DNA of 64,000 bases from CAYNST01 sp964546435 (GCA_964546435.1 CAZJKJ010000005.1:1-64000); one strand, 5' to 3'. Counted from the first letter of the stretch, positions 1 through 9,499 are shown. A program made the numbers and translations. Notes: generated by a model from the sequence alone, not told the origin.

Positions 1-283
<283 letters not shown>

Positions 284-287
<4 letters not shown>

Positions 288-1456
288 GCCGCTTTGTCTG
301 GACCTGCAGCAGTCAGTAGCGGCGCCTCAGCTCCGCTCACGACTTCGCCGGTGATTCTCACCGCGTTTACCTCTGGGCGCGAGACGCCCTCAAAAAGCGC
401 CTCATGAAGCGCATCTTCTGTTATGGCCATGAGCCCCCTGGCACCAATGCCGGTTTGCATCGCCTGTTTAACGATCGCCTCACGAGCGCACTGGGTGACA
501 TCAAGCTTAAGGCCGCACCCGGCAAAAAGGCTAAAGTGCTGAGCGAGCACGCCGTGATCGCGATCGCCAAGAATACGCAGCAGATCAGCCTCATCGAGCG
601 CTTTGAGCGAGGCCATTATGGGCATCCTGCCAATAAACTCCGGTATAAACCCGTACCTGACCAGATCCTCCCTGATGACATGCCCGTAGGGGCTCGGCGG
701 CGCCTCGGCGCCCAGTCTTCTTGCGACGATATCCTCTATGCCCGAAAACGCACCCCCGCAGATAAATAGTATCGCCTTTGTATTTACCGTTATTTCAGCC
801 CCAGCCCCGCCCTTTCTTCGCTCATAGGGAACCTCCACCGTCACCTCGGATTGCTCCATCAGCTTTAACAGTGACTGCTGCACCCCCTCCCCACCCACAT
901 CCTTGGCTACCGCACCGCTTGAGGATCTTCTGGCAAGCTTATCAACCTCATCAAGAAAGATGATCCCCCGGGAGGCTTTACTGGCATCGTAATCACAGGC
1001 CTTTGCAAGCTTTCTGATCAGCGAATCCACATCCTCCCCGGCGTAGCCGGACTCTGTAAGGGTCGTGGCGTCTGCAGCTATGCAGGGCACCCCAAGAATG
1101 CGCGCGAGCGACTCGGTGATCATGGTTTTGCCGCTGCCGCTTGGGCCAATGAGCAGGATATTGGATTTCTTTGCGCAGGCGCTGCCAAGGACTTGCATCT
1201 TCTTGTAGTGGCTGTAGACCGCGGTGGAGATCCGCCTCATCGCCTTATCCTGCCCGATGATTGAGGCTGTGAGCCCCTCGTGGATATCAAGCGGTGTCAT
1301 GGAGAGCTCCAGCTGCCGCTCCGGAGCCGCCCTGCTGAACGCCCGGCCGCACTTTGCCACGCACTCGGCGCAGATTGCTGAGCCCGAGTTGCCCGTAACA
1401 ACCGGAAGCTCATCACTTGGACTTTGGCCACAAAACGTGCACACAACGCGGTTCAA
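284..1456 (-). CDS. clpX: ClpX-like AAA+ unfoldase lacking the ClpP-docking loop
   Basis: This 390-residue AAA+ protein matches ClpX throughout (E. coli ClpX is 424). It has a four-Cys zinc domain (C6, C9, C29, C32), Walker A GPSGSGKT (about 104-111), pore loop GYAG (137-140; normally GYVG), Walker B IIFLDE (165-170), the arginine finger in EFIGRM (R277) and sensor 2 GARGL (R340). Between the GGAF segment and the EFIGRM segment, ClpX carries a long loop with the IGF tripeptide that docks on ClpP. Here that stretch is shortened (around 249-258) and has no IGF. The ssrA-sensing RKH loop reads RKG. The inference is an unfoldase or remodeller that works without ClpP on element-specific substrates. 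Translation appears to start at TTG with a strong GGGAGG seven bases upstream. It has its own promoter behind polA. Confidence 0.93.
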
Positions 1457-1487
1457 AGAAGAGCCTCCCTCGATGGATTTTAGTTAT

Positions 1488-1515
1488 ATTATATCGTTTT
1501 TTATTGTTTTGTCCA
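1488..1515 (-). promoter_or_regulatory. Sigma-70 promoter of the clpX-like gene
   Basis: On the minus strand TGGACA (1510-1515) and TATAAT (1488-1493) are separated by 16 bp in an AT-rich 60-bp gap. The predicted start lies about 25 bases upstream of the TTG codon. Confidence 0.6.
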
Positions 1516-1516
1516 C

Positions 1517-4045
1517 TTACGGCCGCCAGTCGTGATCTATCGACTGAACCACCTCTTCTTTCATCCATGAGCTGCCAAGCGCCACATCCACCGTCAGTGG
1601 AACATCAAGCGTATAAGCGCCCTGCATGATATCGACCACCCCCTGGCAGAGCTCCTTCGCCCTGGCTGATGGCAGCGCGAACAGGAGCTCATCATGAACC
1701 TGCAGCAGCATCGTTATCTGCGACTCCTTTGCGAGGATGCGCTCGGATATCTGGATCATTGCCTTTTTGATAATGTCTGCGGCCGAGCCCTGCATAGGCG
1801 CGTTCTGAGCGACCCTCTCCGCCCGGCTGCGGACGGCCCAGTCGGCAGAGTGCAGGCCGTTAATGAACAGTTTTCTGCCCGATATGGTCTGCACATACCC
1901 TTGCTCGCGCGCAAGTGCCACGGTCCTATCAAGATACGTCTTCACCGCCGGGTGCTGCTCAAAGTACATGGCAATGTGCCGCTGGGCCTCGGCCCGATCC
2001 ACGCCGATTTTTTTTGCAAGACCTGATGCGCTTAGCCCGTAGATTAATCCGAAATTAATCGCCTTTGCGGCCCGTCGCTCATCATCGCTCACATCGCTAA
2101 CGCATTTGCCTGCAAGGTGCGCTGCGGTGGCAGCGTGCACGTCCATTCCGGTCCTGAATGCACTAATAAGGCTCGGATCCTTTGAGTTATGCGCAAGGAT
2201 CCTGAGCTCCACCTGGCTATAGTCGGCCGAGAGAATCACCCGCCCGTCGCTCTCGGCAAAGGCTTTTCGTATCCGTCTTCCGTCCTCGGTCTTGTTTGGA
2301 ATGTTCTGAAGCGCAGGGTCTCGCGATGCCAGACGCCCCGTGGCGGTAACGTTCTGCACCAAAGAGGTATGCACCCTTCCTGTGGCCGGGCTTTTGTGGG
2401 CTATCAGAGCGCTTATAAATGAGCCTGATAACTTGGAGATGGCGCGATACTCGCGGATTGAGTTTACAATCGGATGGGCTGTTGAAATCTGCTCAAGCAC
2501 CTCATCTGATGTGCCCCTGCCTCGGACCTGCTCGATGCCAAGAGTGTTACAAAGAAGATCCTGGATCTGCGAGGGGGAGCTCAAATTTATCTGCGAAGCT
2601 CCGGCCTGAGCATCAATCTGGTCTCTGATCTGCTCCATCCGCCCCAGGTAGCGCTTGTTCAGCGACTCAAGCAGCTCGCAATCGACCCGAATGCCTTCAT
2701 GCTCCATCCTGGCGAGCACCTTTATAAGTGGCAGCTCAAGCTGCTCATAAACGCCTCTTGCGCAAGGATCCTGCGCAAGCACAGTGTACTGCTGGATGTT
2801 CACCCGAAGGGTAATATCTGCTCTCTCCCCTGCCGCCCTTAGCGCATCCATTTTTCCAAGCGGATCAAATGCCTCCTCGCCCATCTGCAGCCAAAGCTGC
2901 TCAAGCGACGCCTCCGAGGCGTGGGAGTTCAAGGTGTAGGCGATGATCGCAGAGTCAGAGATCAGGCTCGTGACCGGCGTCTGCTGTGAAAGCGCCCAGC
3001 GCAGCATGGACTTGGTGTTGTGCCCGATAAGTTTGATGCTCGGACGGGACAGCAGCTCGCGAATAAGCACCCGGGCGAACTCGTCCCCCTTAAGCCTTAG
3101 CACCCAGGCAAGGCCTGCCTCGCTTGAAAGAGAAACATACTCCGGGTCACGCCAATCCTCGGCCCAAAGCGCCACGCGTCCGCGCGAGCTAATTCTCCCA
3201 AGCGCGACCCGTGCGTCCTGCTCTGTTTTCACCTCGACAATATAGGTGCTTTTGCTGCCCATATTCGTCACCGGTCGGTGCTTCTCCCTTAATGTTTCCG
3301 GTAAAAACTCATAGAGCTTCTGGGCGATCAAAAAGCCGTTCAGATCATCCTGCGGGTGCGCAGCCTCAAAGCCAGGCAGCGCCACGCCCTCGATCGCAAG
3401 GCCCCGAAAATCCACCCGGGGGATATTTGCCAGGATCCGGTCCTTATTAACTTCCACCAGGCTTGCAATCGCCCGTGGACAGGCCCCGGCAAGAATCCCA
3501 TCAAGCCCGCCGCAATCGCGCACCACATTTCTTGCCATATCAAGCGATAATATGCCCTCCACTGCGCTATCGGGATCCCCCGAAAGGGCAAATACCTCAC
3601 CGAGCATCTGCGGTGCAAGACCGACTCGCCTGACAATCTCATCGACTCCGATTGGCTCGGGCTCACTGACGGGTAAAATCGTGATGGCCTCGCACACAAG
3701 CTGCATAAAGAGCACGCGCCCGGTAACCAAAAACACCGGGCCTTGCTGAGCGCTTGCGCGGACAAGCCGTGCCAGCTCGGCAGCCCCGGCCGCTTCGGTA
3801 TCGCCCGGCACGATGCTCACCCCAAGTAACCTGGCAAGCTCAGTAAGCCCCGGCGCCTCCTCACCGATCGCGGCGGGCACCACCATACAAAGCGCTGCAT
3901 CGGTGTGGCCCCTGGATATATCCAGAAGCCTTCGTGTCCACTCCCTTAGCAGCGCGCTCTGGCCGATGTGATCGGCCTGCGTTAGCCCCTTTTTGATCTC
4001 TTTTGATACCGACTCGGCATCAATGATGACGCGTTTCTGTGGCAT
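1517..4045 (-). CDS. polA: Family A DNA polymerase (Pol I) with both nuclease sites lost
   Basis: The protein has 842 residues against 928 for E. coli Pol I and keeps all three domains. The polymerase domain is intact: motif A SADYSQVELR (D608), O-helix KAINFGLIYG (661-670) and motif C VHDEL (783-787). The N-terminal 5'-nuclease fold is still visible, but its metal ligands are gone: the STGDKD segment reads VTGRVL (107-112) and the EADD segment reads TEAA (83-86). The 3'-5' exonuclease domain has also lost its ligands: the DTE segment reads WAED (294-297), the LKYD segment reads TKSM (344-347) and the YAAED segment reads AAGER (404-408). It should therefore synthesise DNA but neither proofread nor remove primers. 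It is followed by the clpX-like gene. No strong ribosome site precedes the ATG. Confidence 0.95.
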   Translation of the reverse strand: MPQKRVIIDAESVSKEIKKGLTQADHIGQSALLREWTRRLLDISRGHTDAALCMVVPAAIGEEAPGLTELARLLGVSIVPGDTEAAGAAELARLVRASAQQGPVFLVTGRVLFMQLVCEAITILPVSEPEPIGVDEIVRRVGLAPQMLGEVFALSGDPDSAVEGILSLDMARNVVRDCGGLDGILAGACPRAIASLVEVNKDRILANIPRVDFRGLAIEGVALPGFEAAHPQDDLNGFLIAQKLYEFLPETLREKHRPVTNMGSKSTYIVEVKTEQDARVALGRISSRGRVALWAEDWRDPEYVSLSSEAGLAWVLRLKGDEFARVLIRELLSRPSIKLIGHNTKSMLRWALSQQTPVTSLISDSAIIAYTLNSHASEASLEQLWLQMGEEAFDPLGKMDALRAAGERADITLRVNIQQYTVLAQDPCARGVYEQLELPLIKVLARMEHEGIRVDCELLESLNKRYLGRMEQIRDQIDAQAGASQINLSSPSQIQDLLCNTLGIEQVRGRGTSDEVLEQISTAHPIVNSIREYRAISKLSGSFISALIAHKSPATGRVHTSLVQNVTATGRLASRDPALQNIPNKTEDGRRIRKAFAESDGRVILSADYSQVELRILAHNSKDPSLISAFRTGMDVHAATAAHLAGKCVSDVSDDERRAAKAINFGLIYGLSASGLAKKIGVDRAEAQRHIAMYFEQHPAVKTYLDRTVALAREQGYVQTISGRKLFINGLHSADWAVRSRAERVAQNAPMQGSAADIIKKAMIQISERILAKESQITMLLQVHDELLFALPSARAKELCQGVVDIMQGAYTLDVPLTVDVALGSSWMKEEVVQSIDHDWRP

Positions 4046-4077
4046 GCGGATGTCTTATGTTATTAAAAGCTTATTTT

Positions 4078-4086
4078 ATTATAGCA
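4078..4086 (-). promoter_or_regulatory. Extended -10 promoter of polA
   Basis: On the minus strand TGCTATAAT is a full extended -10 element about 33 bases upstream of the polA ATG. No good -35 hexamer is seen at 17 bp, which is usual for extended -10 promoters. Confidence 0.5.
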
Positions 4087-4113
4087 GTTATTATTTTTGC
4101 TAGCATTAACCGC

Positions 4114-4134
4114 AAAGCCCGGCAAAAGCCGGGC
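4114..4134 (-). terminator. Rho-independent terminator after the pilin-like gene
   Basis: A perfect 7-bp stem (GCCCGGC / GCCGGGC) with a TTTT loop on the minus strand is followed by a short T run. It sits just downstream of the leftward pilin-like gene and upstream of the polA promoter. Confidence 0.65.
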
Positions 4135-4159
4135 CATGGCACCTCGGGTGCTACATCCG

Positions 4160-4615
4160 CTACGGATTTACGCAGCAGGCAGCCCCCGAAGGCATATCCT
4201 CTTTATCACAGCGCGGAATGCCCTTGCTCGGATCAAGCGAGTAAGCCTCGACACCCGATTCGCTTGATTCAAAGATAAAGCCTGATTGCGCGTTGGCTCG
4301 AAAGCAGATCTTCTCACCGGCAATATCCTCAAGCGGCTTGACGACGCTGTCGCTCGCTTCGCTCCAACCCTCAGGAAGGGTTTTCAGATAATTCATATCG
4401 ACCAGATCCCCAAGCGTGAAGCTTGAAGTGATGGCGTTTCCATGCGCCTTGAAAAGCTGCACCGCGCCCGCGATCTGGGACGCCTCGGTTCGGTAGCGCG
4501 CCGCCTCCGCCTCGATAGTGTTGCCGTTAAAGCTGATACCGCCGTAGTAAACCCCGGCCGCGATCAATACCACCACTAAAGCAATAGCGATGATTGTGAG
4601 AATTAAGTTAAACAT
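4160..4615 (-). CDS. Type IVb pilin-like protein without a leader peptide
   Basis: This 151-residue protein begins MFNLILTIIAIALVVVL and shares that N-terminus with the two pilins at 59327-59815 and 59939-60409. The hydrophobic N-terminal helix is followed by a soluble domain with four cysteines, three of them near the C-terminus (C-x10-CC), fitting a disulfide-closed D-region. An in-frame GTG three codons upstream would add only three residues, so there is no room for a prepilin leader ending in Gly. The glutamate usual at position 5 of mature pilins is absent. It lies 45 kb from the pilus cluster and has its own promoter and terminator, so it could be a minor pilin or an alternative pilin regulated on its own. 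Confidence 0.7.
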   Translation of the reverse strand: MFNLILTIIAIALVVVLIAAGVYYGGISFNGNTIEAEAARYRTEASQIAGAVQLFKAHGNAITSSFTLGDLVDMNYLKTLPEGWSEASDSVVKPLEDIAGEKICFRANAQSGFIFESSESGVEAYSLDPSKGIPRCDKEDMPSGAACCVNP

Positions 4616-4652
4616 TGTAAGCACCCGTTGTGTTTTTGGTTATAGCGCAATC

Positions 4653-4681
4653 ATTATGGCCAATAATGACGCATATGTCCA
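4653..4681 (-). promoter_or_regulatory. Sigma-70 promoter of the pilin-like gene
   Basis: On the minus strand TGGACA (4676-4681) is followed after 17 bp by CATAAT (4653-4658), about 38 bases upstream of the ATG. Confidence 0.55.
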
Positions 4682-4712
4682 TATTTAGTGCTATATTATA
4701 TAGAGGCGCCGG

Positions 4713-5192
4713 CTACCGCTCCCAGTGCAGGCTTTGGGCCTGCTTGATGCTGAGTCTCATTGGTGCCTTGTCTGGGGGTAGACGCGCTGCGCCCGACTCA
4801 TCCATCGGTACAACGCTCACAGTGGGAAAGGATCCGAGCGCCATGACGCGCTTGCTGCGCATGTAGATCCGTATCGCTATCGGTCGCTTGGCGCTGCCGC
4901 TTGCGAGCTCAAAAAGCAAAAAAATTCCGGGCCTGTCCTTGATGTACTCAATGCCATAGATCCTTAGAGGCTTGAGCAGATCATAGATCGCGCGCGGGAC
5001 ACCAAGAAGCGCCTCGCCCGAATCAATCTCGAATCCGAACATTGAGGACATCCATGGGCCCAGAACATAAGTGTGCCGCACATCGCCCTTAAAACCGTCG
5101 TTAAAGTTACTGATATCGGGCGATAACTGCACAAGAAGCGCCAGCTCGTGGCTGGCCTTGTTCAGCTGCAGAAACTCAATCTCTGGGTTCAT
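4713..5192 (-). CDS. Unknown protein, leftward and divergent from the 5277 operon
   Basis: Family not recognised. From ATG 5192 the product is 159 residues, starting MNPEIEFLQLNKAS, with mixed alpha/beta character and no membrane segment. The frame stays open to another ATG at 5285, which would add a hydrophobic stretch (YLIYLIALIIAIICAY) able to act as a signal anchor. That extra segment is AT-rich and overlaps the promoter of the divergent operon. Minus-strand TTGATT and TAATAT with 16 bp spacing place a predicted transcription start almost on the A of the 5192 ATG, so the message could be leaderless. The choice of start is uncertain. Confidence 0.55.
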   Translation of the reverse strand: MNPEIEFLQLNKASHELALLVQLSPDISNFNDGFKGDVRHTYVLGPWMSSMFGFEIDSGEALLGVPRAIYDLLKPLRIYGIEYIKDRPGIFLLFELASGSAKRPIAIRIYMRSKRVMALGSFPTVSVVPMDESGAARLPPDKAPMRLSIKQAQSLHWER

Positions 5193-5206
5193 ATACGCAC
5201 ATATTA

Positions 5207-5235
5207 TTGCTATAATTAATGCAATCAAGTATATT
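5207..5235 (+). promoter_or_regulatory. Sigma-70 promoter of the 5277-8207 operon
   Basis: TTGCTA (5207-5212) and TATATT (5230-5235) are spaced by 17 bp, about 40 bases before the first ATG of the rightward operon. It lies back to back with the putative promoter of the 4713-5192 gene. Confidence 0.45.
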
Positions 5236-5276
5236 AAATAAATGCACTTATTACAAGCTAAGCAGGATATGAGGCT

Positions 5277-5888
5277 ATGTTGCAAATGAGCCCGGCTTTA
5301 TTGCGTAGAGGCCACAGGGTAAATGACGCGATTGACGTCTTTACCGCGATCATTGAGAAAAACTCCCTCCAAAAGCACACGGTTAAGGATTGGGGCGAGA
5401 TCTACCTGCCATATCTTACCGATCCTGAAGGCTGGCTTGGGGTGTGGATGCTTCAGTCCGATGAGCTCGCGGTAAGCATGCTTGGCTGTCGCTTGTGGGA
5501 TGCGGTATACACCAAGGACAGTGAGTGCGTGCACTCGATTCGGGCGATCGAGCGAACCGATTGCGATGCCGAGGGACCGGTTGTCGACACCTACGATCAG
5601 TTCCCCCTTGCTGAGGAGCTGGCGGTGCCGTTTGCGCTTCGCTTTGCGATTTCAAATCTCTCGTTTTTGGACTCGTTAATCATTGAAGACAATCTTGTCA
5701 GCATCAAGGCGGTGACCGGTTTTTACGATCTTGAAAAGCCGCTGGAAGATGGAGATGTCCTGCCCTTTCAGGACAGAGCCCGTCTTATGGCCCATCATTT
5801 TAACCGGTACATCCACGAGCTTAACTCTGAGGCCGCATTTGGCATGGCGCTCAAGCTGGATTCTAACCGGGAGGGTCAGCCTCAATGA
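5277..5888 (+). CDS. Unknown cytoplasmic protein, first gene of a three-gene operon
   Basis: The product is 203 residues (or 200 if translation starts at the second ATG, 5286). There is no signal peptide or transmembrane segment. The sequence is acidic and rich in aromatic residues (for example DWGEIYLPYLTDPEGWLGVW). I do not recognise the family. The stop codon overlaps the ATG of the next gene (ATGA), so the two are probably translationally coupled and may form a complex. An AGGA and a GAGG lie at workable distances from the two candidate starts. Confidence 0.7.
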   Translation: MLQMSPALLRRGHRVNDAIDVFTAIIEKNSLQKHTVKDWGEIYLPYLTDPEGWLGVWMLQSDELAVSMLGCRLWDAVYTKDSECVHSIRAIERTDCDAEGPVVDTYDQFPLAEELAVPFALRFAISNLSFLDSLIIEDNLVSIKAVTGFYDLEKPLEDGDVLPFQDRARLMAHHFNRYIHELNSEAAFGMALKLDSNREGQPQ

Positions 5889-7177
5889 GTGATGGCGCGT
5901 GGGCCGATGATGCCGAGGATTTTGATGGCGCAGACGATCTTGACAGGATCGATGGTCTTGAAGGTGTTGATGATGAGCCTGCGACTGATCCGCTTCGCCC
6001 AACCTTGTTGCCGAGCTTTGCCTCATCAAAGGCGGAGCGCTTTGCGCGCGTGCTCGGTGAGGTGGCTCCGATGATTCGCCGCTCGGCGGCGCTAAGTGAG
6101 GCCTCGGCGCAAAAGCGGACCCTTGCGCGCCTGATAGGCATGCACAAGGACATTGTTTCAGATCTGTATGCTCACTGGGGCATTGATTCATCCGAGGAGC
6201 CACAACGATGGCTGTCGCTTATTGCGTCGAACACGGCATCACTTATCGAGTCGGGCTCTATTTGCGAGAACTCCTGGGCTGATGATCTTCAGATCGTTCT
6301 TGAGGCCATCGATGAGTACCTGCAGGAGGATGAGCCGTTATCGGGCATGGAGGGGGCGGCCAATATCAGTGATGATATTTTGGTGAACATAAAGGTGATC
6401 ACCATGGCGTCCTCGCTAAAGTTTTATAATATCGCGACCCATCTGTGCAAAGATCAAAGCACACTTATCTATTGGTTAAAGTGGCATCAGACGCTCTCGA
6501 TTGCGATGGCGAAGGATCTTGCCGTTAACTGGGACAAGCAATCGCACTTTAAGGACAGACAGTCCCTGTTCGAAACCGCGCTGCCGCATTGCGCCGAAAT
6601 TGCCATGTCGGTTTGGTGTCAGCACTTGTCAAAAAGCCTCGAGTGCGACGCGGGCGGTCTTGATGATGTTTCGCTCTGGTCGCTTCTTGGTGAGTTTGAG
6701 CAGGCAGTTGAGGACTGTGATATGGGCTACTTTGCCCATGATCACTACAACATTGACTGGCTTAAGCAGCAGGTGTGCGAGCACATTCGCCAGCGCGCAA
6801 ACACCATCACATGCAGCATCCACATCAAGTCTCTGGCCGAGGCCATGTCCTATTTTTACGCCGAAAGCTACTGCGCAGCCCTTGCCCCGGCCTGGGCGCG
6901 TGCCTGCGCTAAAACCATTGAGCAGGTCACATCAATGCTTGATGAATTATCCGAGCCCCAAAGAGCTGCCTGGGAGCTCTCCGAGGGCTCCAAGCCAATG
7001 CCGATGGCCAGGGTATATGCCGAGATCGATGGGGGGGAGGATGCGAGTTTCTTCTACCGCGCGCTCACCCTTGATGAGTCTTCAATGATGAAAGATGCCA
7101 AATCCAGGCTGGCGCTGATTTGGGGCCTGTCGGATGCTTTGTGTAAACTTATGAAGCCAAACTCCCATGCGAACTAA
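5885..7177 (+). CDS. Unknown 430-residue protein with an acidic N-terminus
   Basis: The first roughly 35 residues are strongly acidic (D/E-rich, with ADDAEDFDGADDLD). The remainder is predicted to be mostly helical and contains many Trp, Cys and His residues. No nucleotide-binding motif, signal peptide or membrane helix is visible. It starts on the ATGA overlap with the preceding gene and its end overlaps the start of the exported protein at 7167, so all three are in one operon. Function unknown; the context suggests a partner of the other two. Confidence 0.7.
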   Translation: MSDGAWADDAEDFDGADDLDRIDGLEGVDDEPATDPLRPTLLPSFASSKAERFARVLGEVAPMIRRSAALSEASAQKRTLARLIGMHKDIVSDLYAHWGIDSSEEPQRWLSLIASNTASLIESGSICENSWADDLQIVLEAIDEYLQEDEPLSGMEGAANISDDILVNIKVITMASSLKFYNIATHLCKDQSTLIYWLKWHQTLSIAMAKDLAVNWDKQSHFKDRQSLFETALPHCAEIAMSVWCQHLSKSLECDAGGLDDVSLWSLLGEFEQAVEDCDMGYFAHDHYNIDWLKQQVCEHIRQRANTITCSIHIKSLAEAMSYFYAESYCAALAPAWARACAKTIEQVTSMLDELSEPQRAAWELSEGSKPMPMARVYAEIDGGEDASFFYRALTLDESSMMKDAKSRLALIWGLSDALCKLMKPNSHAN

Positions 7178-8207
7178 ATTATTTTCAGCCGCCCTGATCT
7201 CGGCCTCGCTTATCGTGCATAGCCCCGTCTGCCGGGCACTGATCACAAGCGCTGATAGCATAAACCTTGTGCAAAGAATCCTTGGCAACATTGATACCGA
7301 GGTGGCGCAGCGCGAGCTTCGCGCCCTCTTCATGGAAGGCCTGCGCCATAAGCAGGATCTTAAATCGGCACAGATTGAGGCGCAAAATAACGCTGCCGCA
7401 AACCATGTCATAAGGCACAATCAGCAGCAAACCGACATCCACAACCTCGCACTTGCCAATAAAGCCCAGATCGCTCCAAACGCGAGCGAGGTGATTGCCG
7501 CAACCCTTAGCGATGCCTGTGTGACCACCAGGGTGGCCTCAAGGCTTGCAACAGAGGACACCGATCGACTCAAAAAAATCAAGCTGATCGGAGACAAGTC
7601 CGCCGAGTCGGATTTTACCGATCAGCTGCTGCAAGTGGTGCAGTTATCTGCCCCATCGATGCTCACCCCCTCGATTGAGGATGACGGCAAGCAAACGGCT
7701 TTGTCGGCTCTGGACGGTCATCTTCTTCTTAGCACACAGGCATCGGTTGATACGCTTTCTGAGACTGACCTGCAAAAGGCCATTGCTCTTACCAACCTGA
7801 TAGCCCCGCCTTATTTCCCCACCGCCCATGAGCTCTCTCTTGGGACAGACACCGGTCAGGAGAAGAAGGTGGTGGAGATATTAACAAGCCTTGCCGCGCA
7901 TAACGCGCCAAGACAGGCGGCTCAATCGGTGCTCTCAAAGCGGGTGGCGGGCAGCACCGGGTTATCTGAGCTGTCGAGCCTTCAGACATTTGTTGATGCA
8001 TCCTACGGGCGGGCAGGCGACATGGGCGATTCGGCCGCCTACTCCATTATGAGCGCGCAGACCCTGAGCGCCACCGCGGTGCTGCGCCAGTACACGATCC
8101 AGCGCGCCTTCAGGGCGCAGATGATGGAGCGCGCATTTAAGGTGTCACTTGAGCACGAGGCGCTACTTGCGGCGCGACTTGCACAAAAGCTCAGTAAGAC
8201 CAAGTAG
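7167..8207 (+). CDS. Exported helical protein of unknown function
   Basis: The N-terminus is a typical Sec signal (MRTKLFSAALISASLIVHS, cleavage probably after PVCRA). The mature part, about 320 residues, is almost entirely alpha-helical and rich in Ala, Gln and Leu, with an amphipathic C-terminal segment (AVLRQYTIQRAFRAQMMERA). Such periplasmic helical proteins occur in conjugation and secretion operons (for example the TraW/IcmX class), but I cannot show homology from the sequence alone. It overlaps the end of the preceding gene by 11 bases. The next gene has its own promoter. Confidence 0.7.
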   Translation: MRTKLFSAALISASLIVHSPVCRALITSADSINLVQRILGNIDTEVAQRELRALFMEGLRHKQDLKSAQIEAQNNAAANHVIRHNQQQTDIHNLALANKAQIAPNASEVIAATLSDACVTTRVASRLATEDTDRLKKIKLIGDKSAESDFTDQLLQVVQLSAPSMLTPSIEDDGKQTALSALDGHLLLSTQASVDTLSETDLQKAIALTNLIAPPYFPTAHELSLGTDTGQEKKVVEILTSLAAHNAPRQAAQSVLSKRVAGSTGLSELSSLQTFVDASYGRAGDMGDSAAYSIMSAQTLSATAVLRQYTIQRAFRAQMMERAFKVSLEHEALLAARLAQKLSKTK

Positions 8208-8216
8208 CCGCTGGTG

Positions 8217-8245
8217 GTGACGGATTTTTTATTTAATGCTATTAT
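8217..8245 (+). promoter_or_regulatory. Promoter of the 8276 gene
   Basis: GTGACG (8217-8222), a 17-bp spacer and TATTAT (8240-8245), the latter preceded by TGC as in extended -10 elements. Confidence 0.45.
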
Positions 8246-8275
8246 ATGTTAATAAGGAACCAGAAGAAATCCAGT

Positions 8276-9499
8276 ATGAATAAGCATTACGTTCAAAATC
8301 ATCCAGATCCCAGAATTCAAACATTAGCCGAAAGGAACGAGCACCGATGGAGCGATGAGAAGCAGCTGGCGATGGAGCAGAAGGTTACTAATTTCTTCGG
8401 CTCCATGCGCACCGGCACGCGCCCGGTAGTCACCAAGCAGACCCTCACCGATTTTCTGTCCGACACGTGCGACATGCCCGTCTATCACCAGACGCTTTAT
8501 AAGGTTGAGCAGCTTGATGATTATTTTAAGCTTAGCAAGTATGTCGATATTAAAGCCTTTTTTGAAGATGAGCTCGGCTTTAGCGACTTTCCGCAAATGG
8601 ACACCACCCCGGAGGAGCTTGCTCCTGAGACCATCGCGTTTCTAAAAGAGTATAATCTTCCGATTCCTGATGGTCCGATTCCGATCAAGCAAGGCGATGA
8701 GATCATTAGCGCCCCGAGTGAGCCGCACGATGGCACCGAGGAGCAGATTGATCCCAAGAGTCCTGCTAGCGAGCCTGAGCCGGCGCAGATCGCAGCTGCT
8801 ACAGCTGGCCCAAAAGAGCCAGCTGGCGCAAGCACCGAGTCAGCGGCGTCCGAGGCACCGTCAGCATTCCAGGGGTCTGCGGCGCCCCAGGCCCAGCCAG
8901 AGCCTCAGGCTGCGCCAAGAGCGAGGCTTAACATGCCCAAAACCAACGCGGACCCTCTGGGCGATCTTGCCTACACCGTGATCGCGGCTGCCAACCTGAT
9001 CGCAAAAGGCGGCTCGAGCCTCGCTAAGAAGTTTGGGATAGGCACAGGCAAAGCTGAGAGGATCGGTTTGTCGGTGTTTGCTGATAATACGATTGCCGCC
9101 ATGAAGAGCACCCGACAGGCGCTCTCGCGGGATTTCTCCAACATCGAGGCAGGACTAAACCCCAATGGCGAGCCGGGCTCTGATGAGCAGCTCTCAGCCT
9201 ACATGGCAAGCACAAAAGAGAAGCTCATCGATTACGGCAACCGACTTGAGCAGTGCTCTAAGATGGCGCAGCACCCAAAGCTTGACCCGGCAAAAAAGGC
9301 CCGGCTCTTACAGGAAGCCGAGCAGGGAAAATCCATTACCGACGCACTCGATTCGAGTACGTCTGACCGAATGAAGCAGTTTAAGGAGCTCGCCGAGATT
9401 ATTCTTGAGTCCATAAAGAAACTTCTTGAGCGCCTGTTTCGCAAGGACAAGGATCGGGACCGAGATAGCACGTACGCAGATGCTACTCCTGCGCCCTGA
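8276..9499 (+). CDS. Unknown protein with Pro/Ala-rich linker and charged coiled-coil end
   Basis: The 407-residue protein (from ATG 8276; an ATG at 8246 sits immediately after the -10 element and is unlikely to be used) has three parts. An N-terminal folded part (about 1-140) contains many aromatic residues. A linker (about 150-215) is rich in Ala, Pro, Glu and Gln. A C-terminal helical part (about 220-407) ends in a highly charged stretch (RLFRKDKDRDRDS). There is no signal peptide. The family is not recognised; the architecture fits a scaffold or an effector. It is monocistronic, with its own promoter and terminator. Confidence 0.65.
   Translation: MNKHYVQNHPDPRIQTLAERNEHRWSDEKQLAMEQKVTNFFGSMRTGTRPVVTKQTLTDFLSDTCDMPVYHQTLYKVEQLDDYFKLSKYVDIKAFFEDELGFSDFPQMDTTPEELAPETIAFLKEYNLPIPDGPIPIKQGDEIISAPSEPHDGTEEQIDPKSPASEPEPAQIAAATAGPKEPAGASTESAASEAPSAFQGSAAPQAQPEPQAAPRARLNMPKTNADPLGDLAYTVIAAANLIAKGGSSLAKKFGIGTGKAERIGLSVFADNTIAAMKSTRQALSRDFSNIEAGLNPNGEPGSDEQLSAYMASTKEKLIDYGNRLEQCSKMAQHPKLDPAKKARLLQEAEQGKSITDALDSSTSDRMKQFKELAEIILESIKKLLERLFRKDKDRDRDSTYADATPAP

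Noticed and set aside
404..963. Rightward open frames opposite the clpX-like gene
   Set aside because: They run antisense through a clearly conserved ATPase, have no ribosome sites and give low-complexity translations.
3340..3765. 141-codon leftward frame within polA
   Set aside because: It overlaps polA in another frame, while the polA reading matches Pol I continuously through this stretch.
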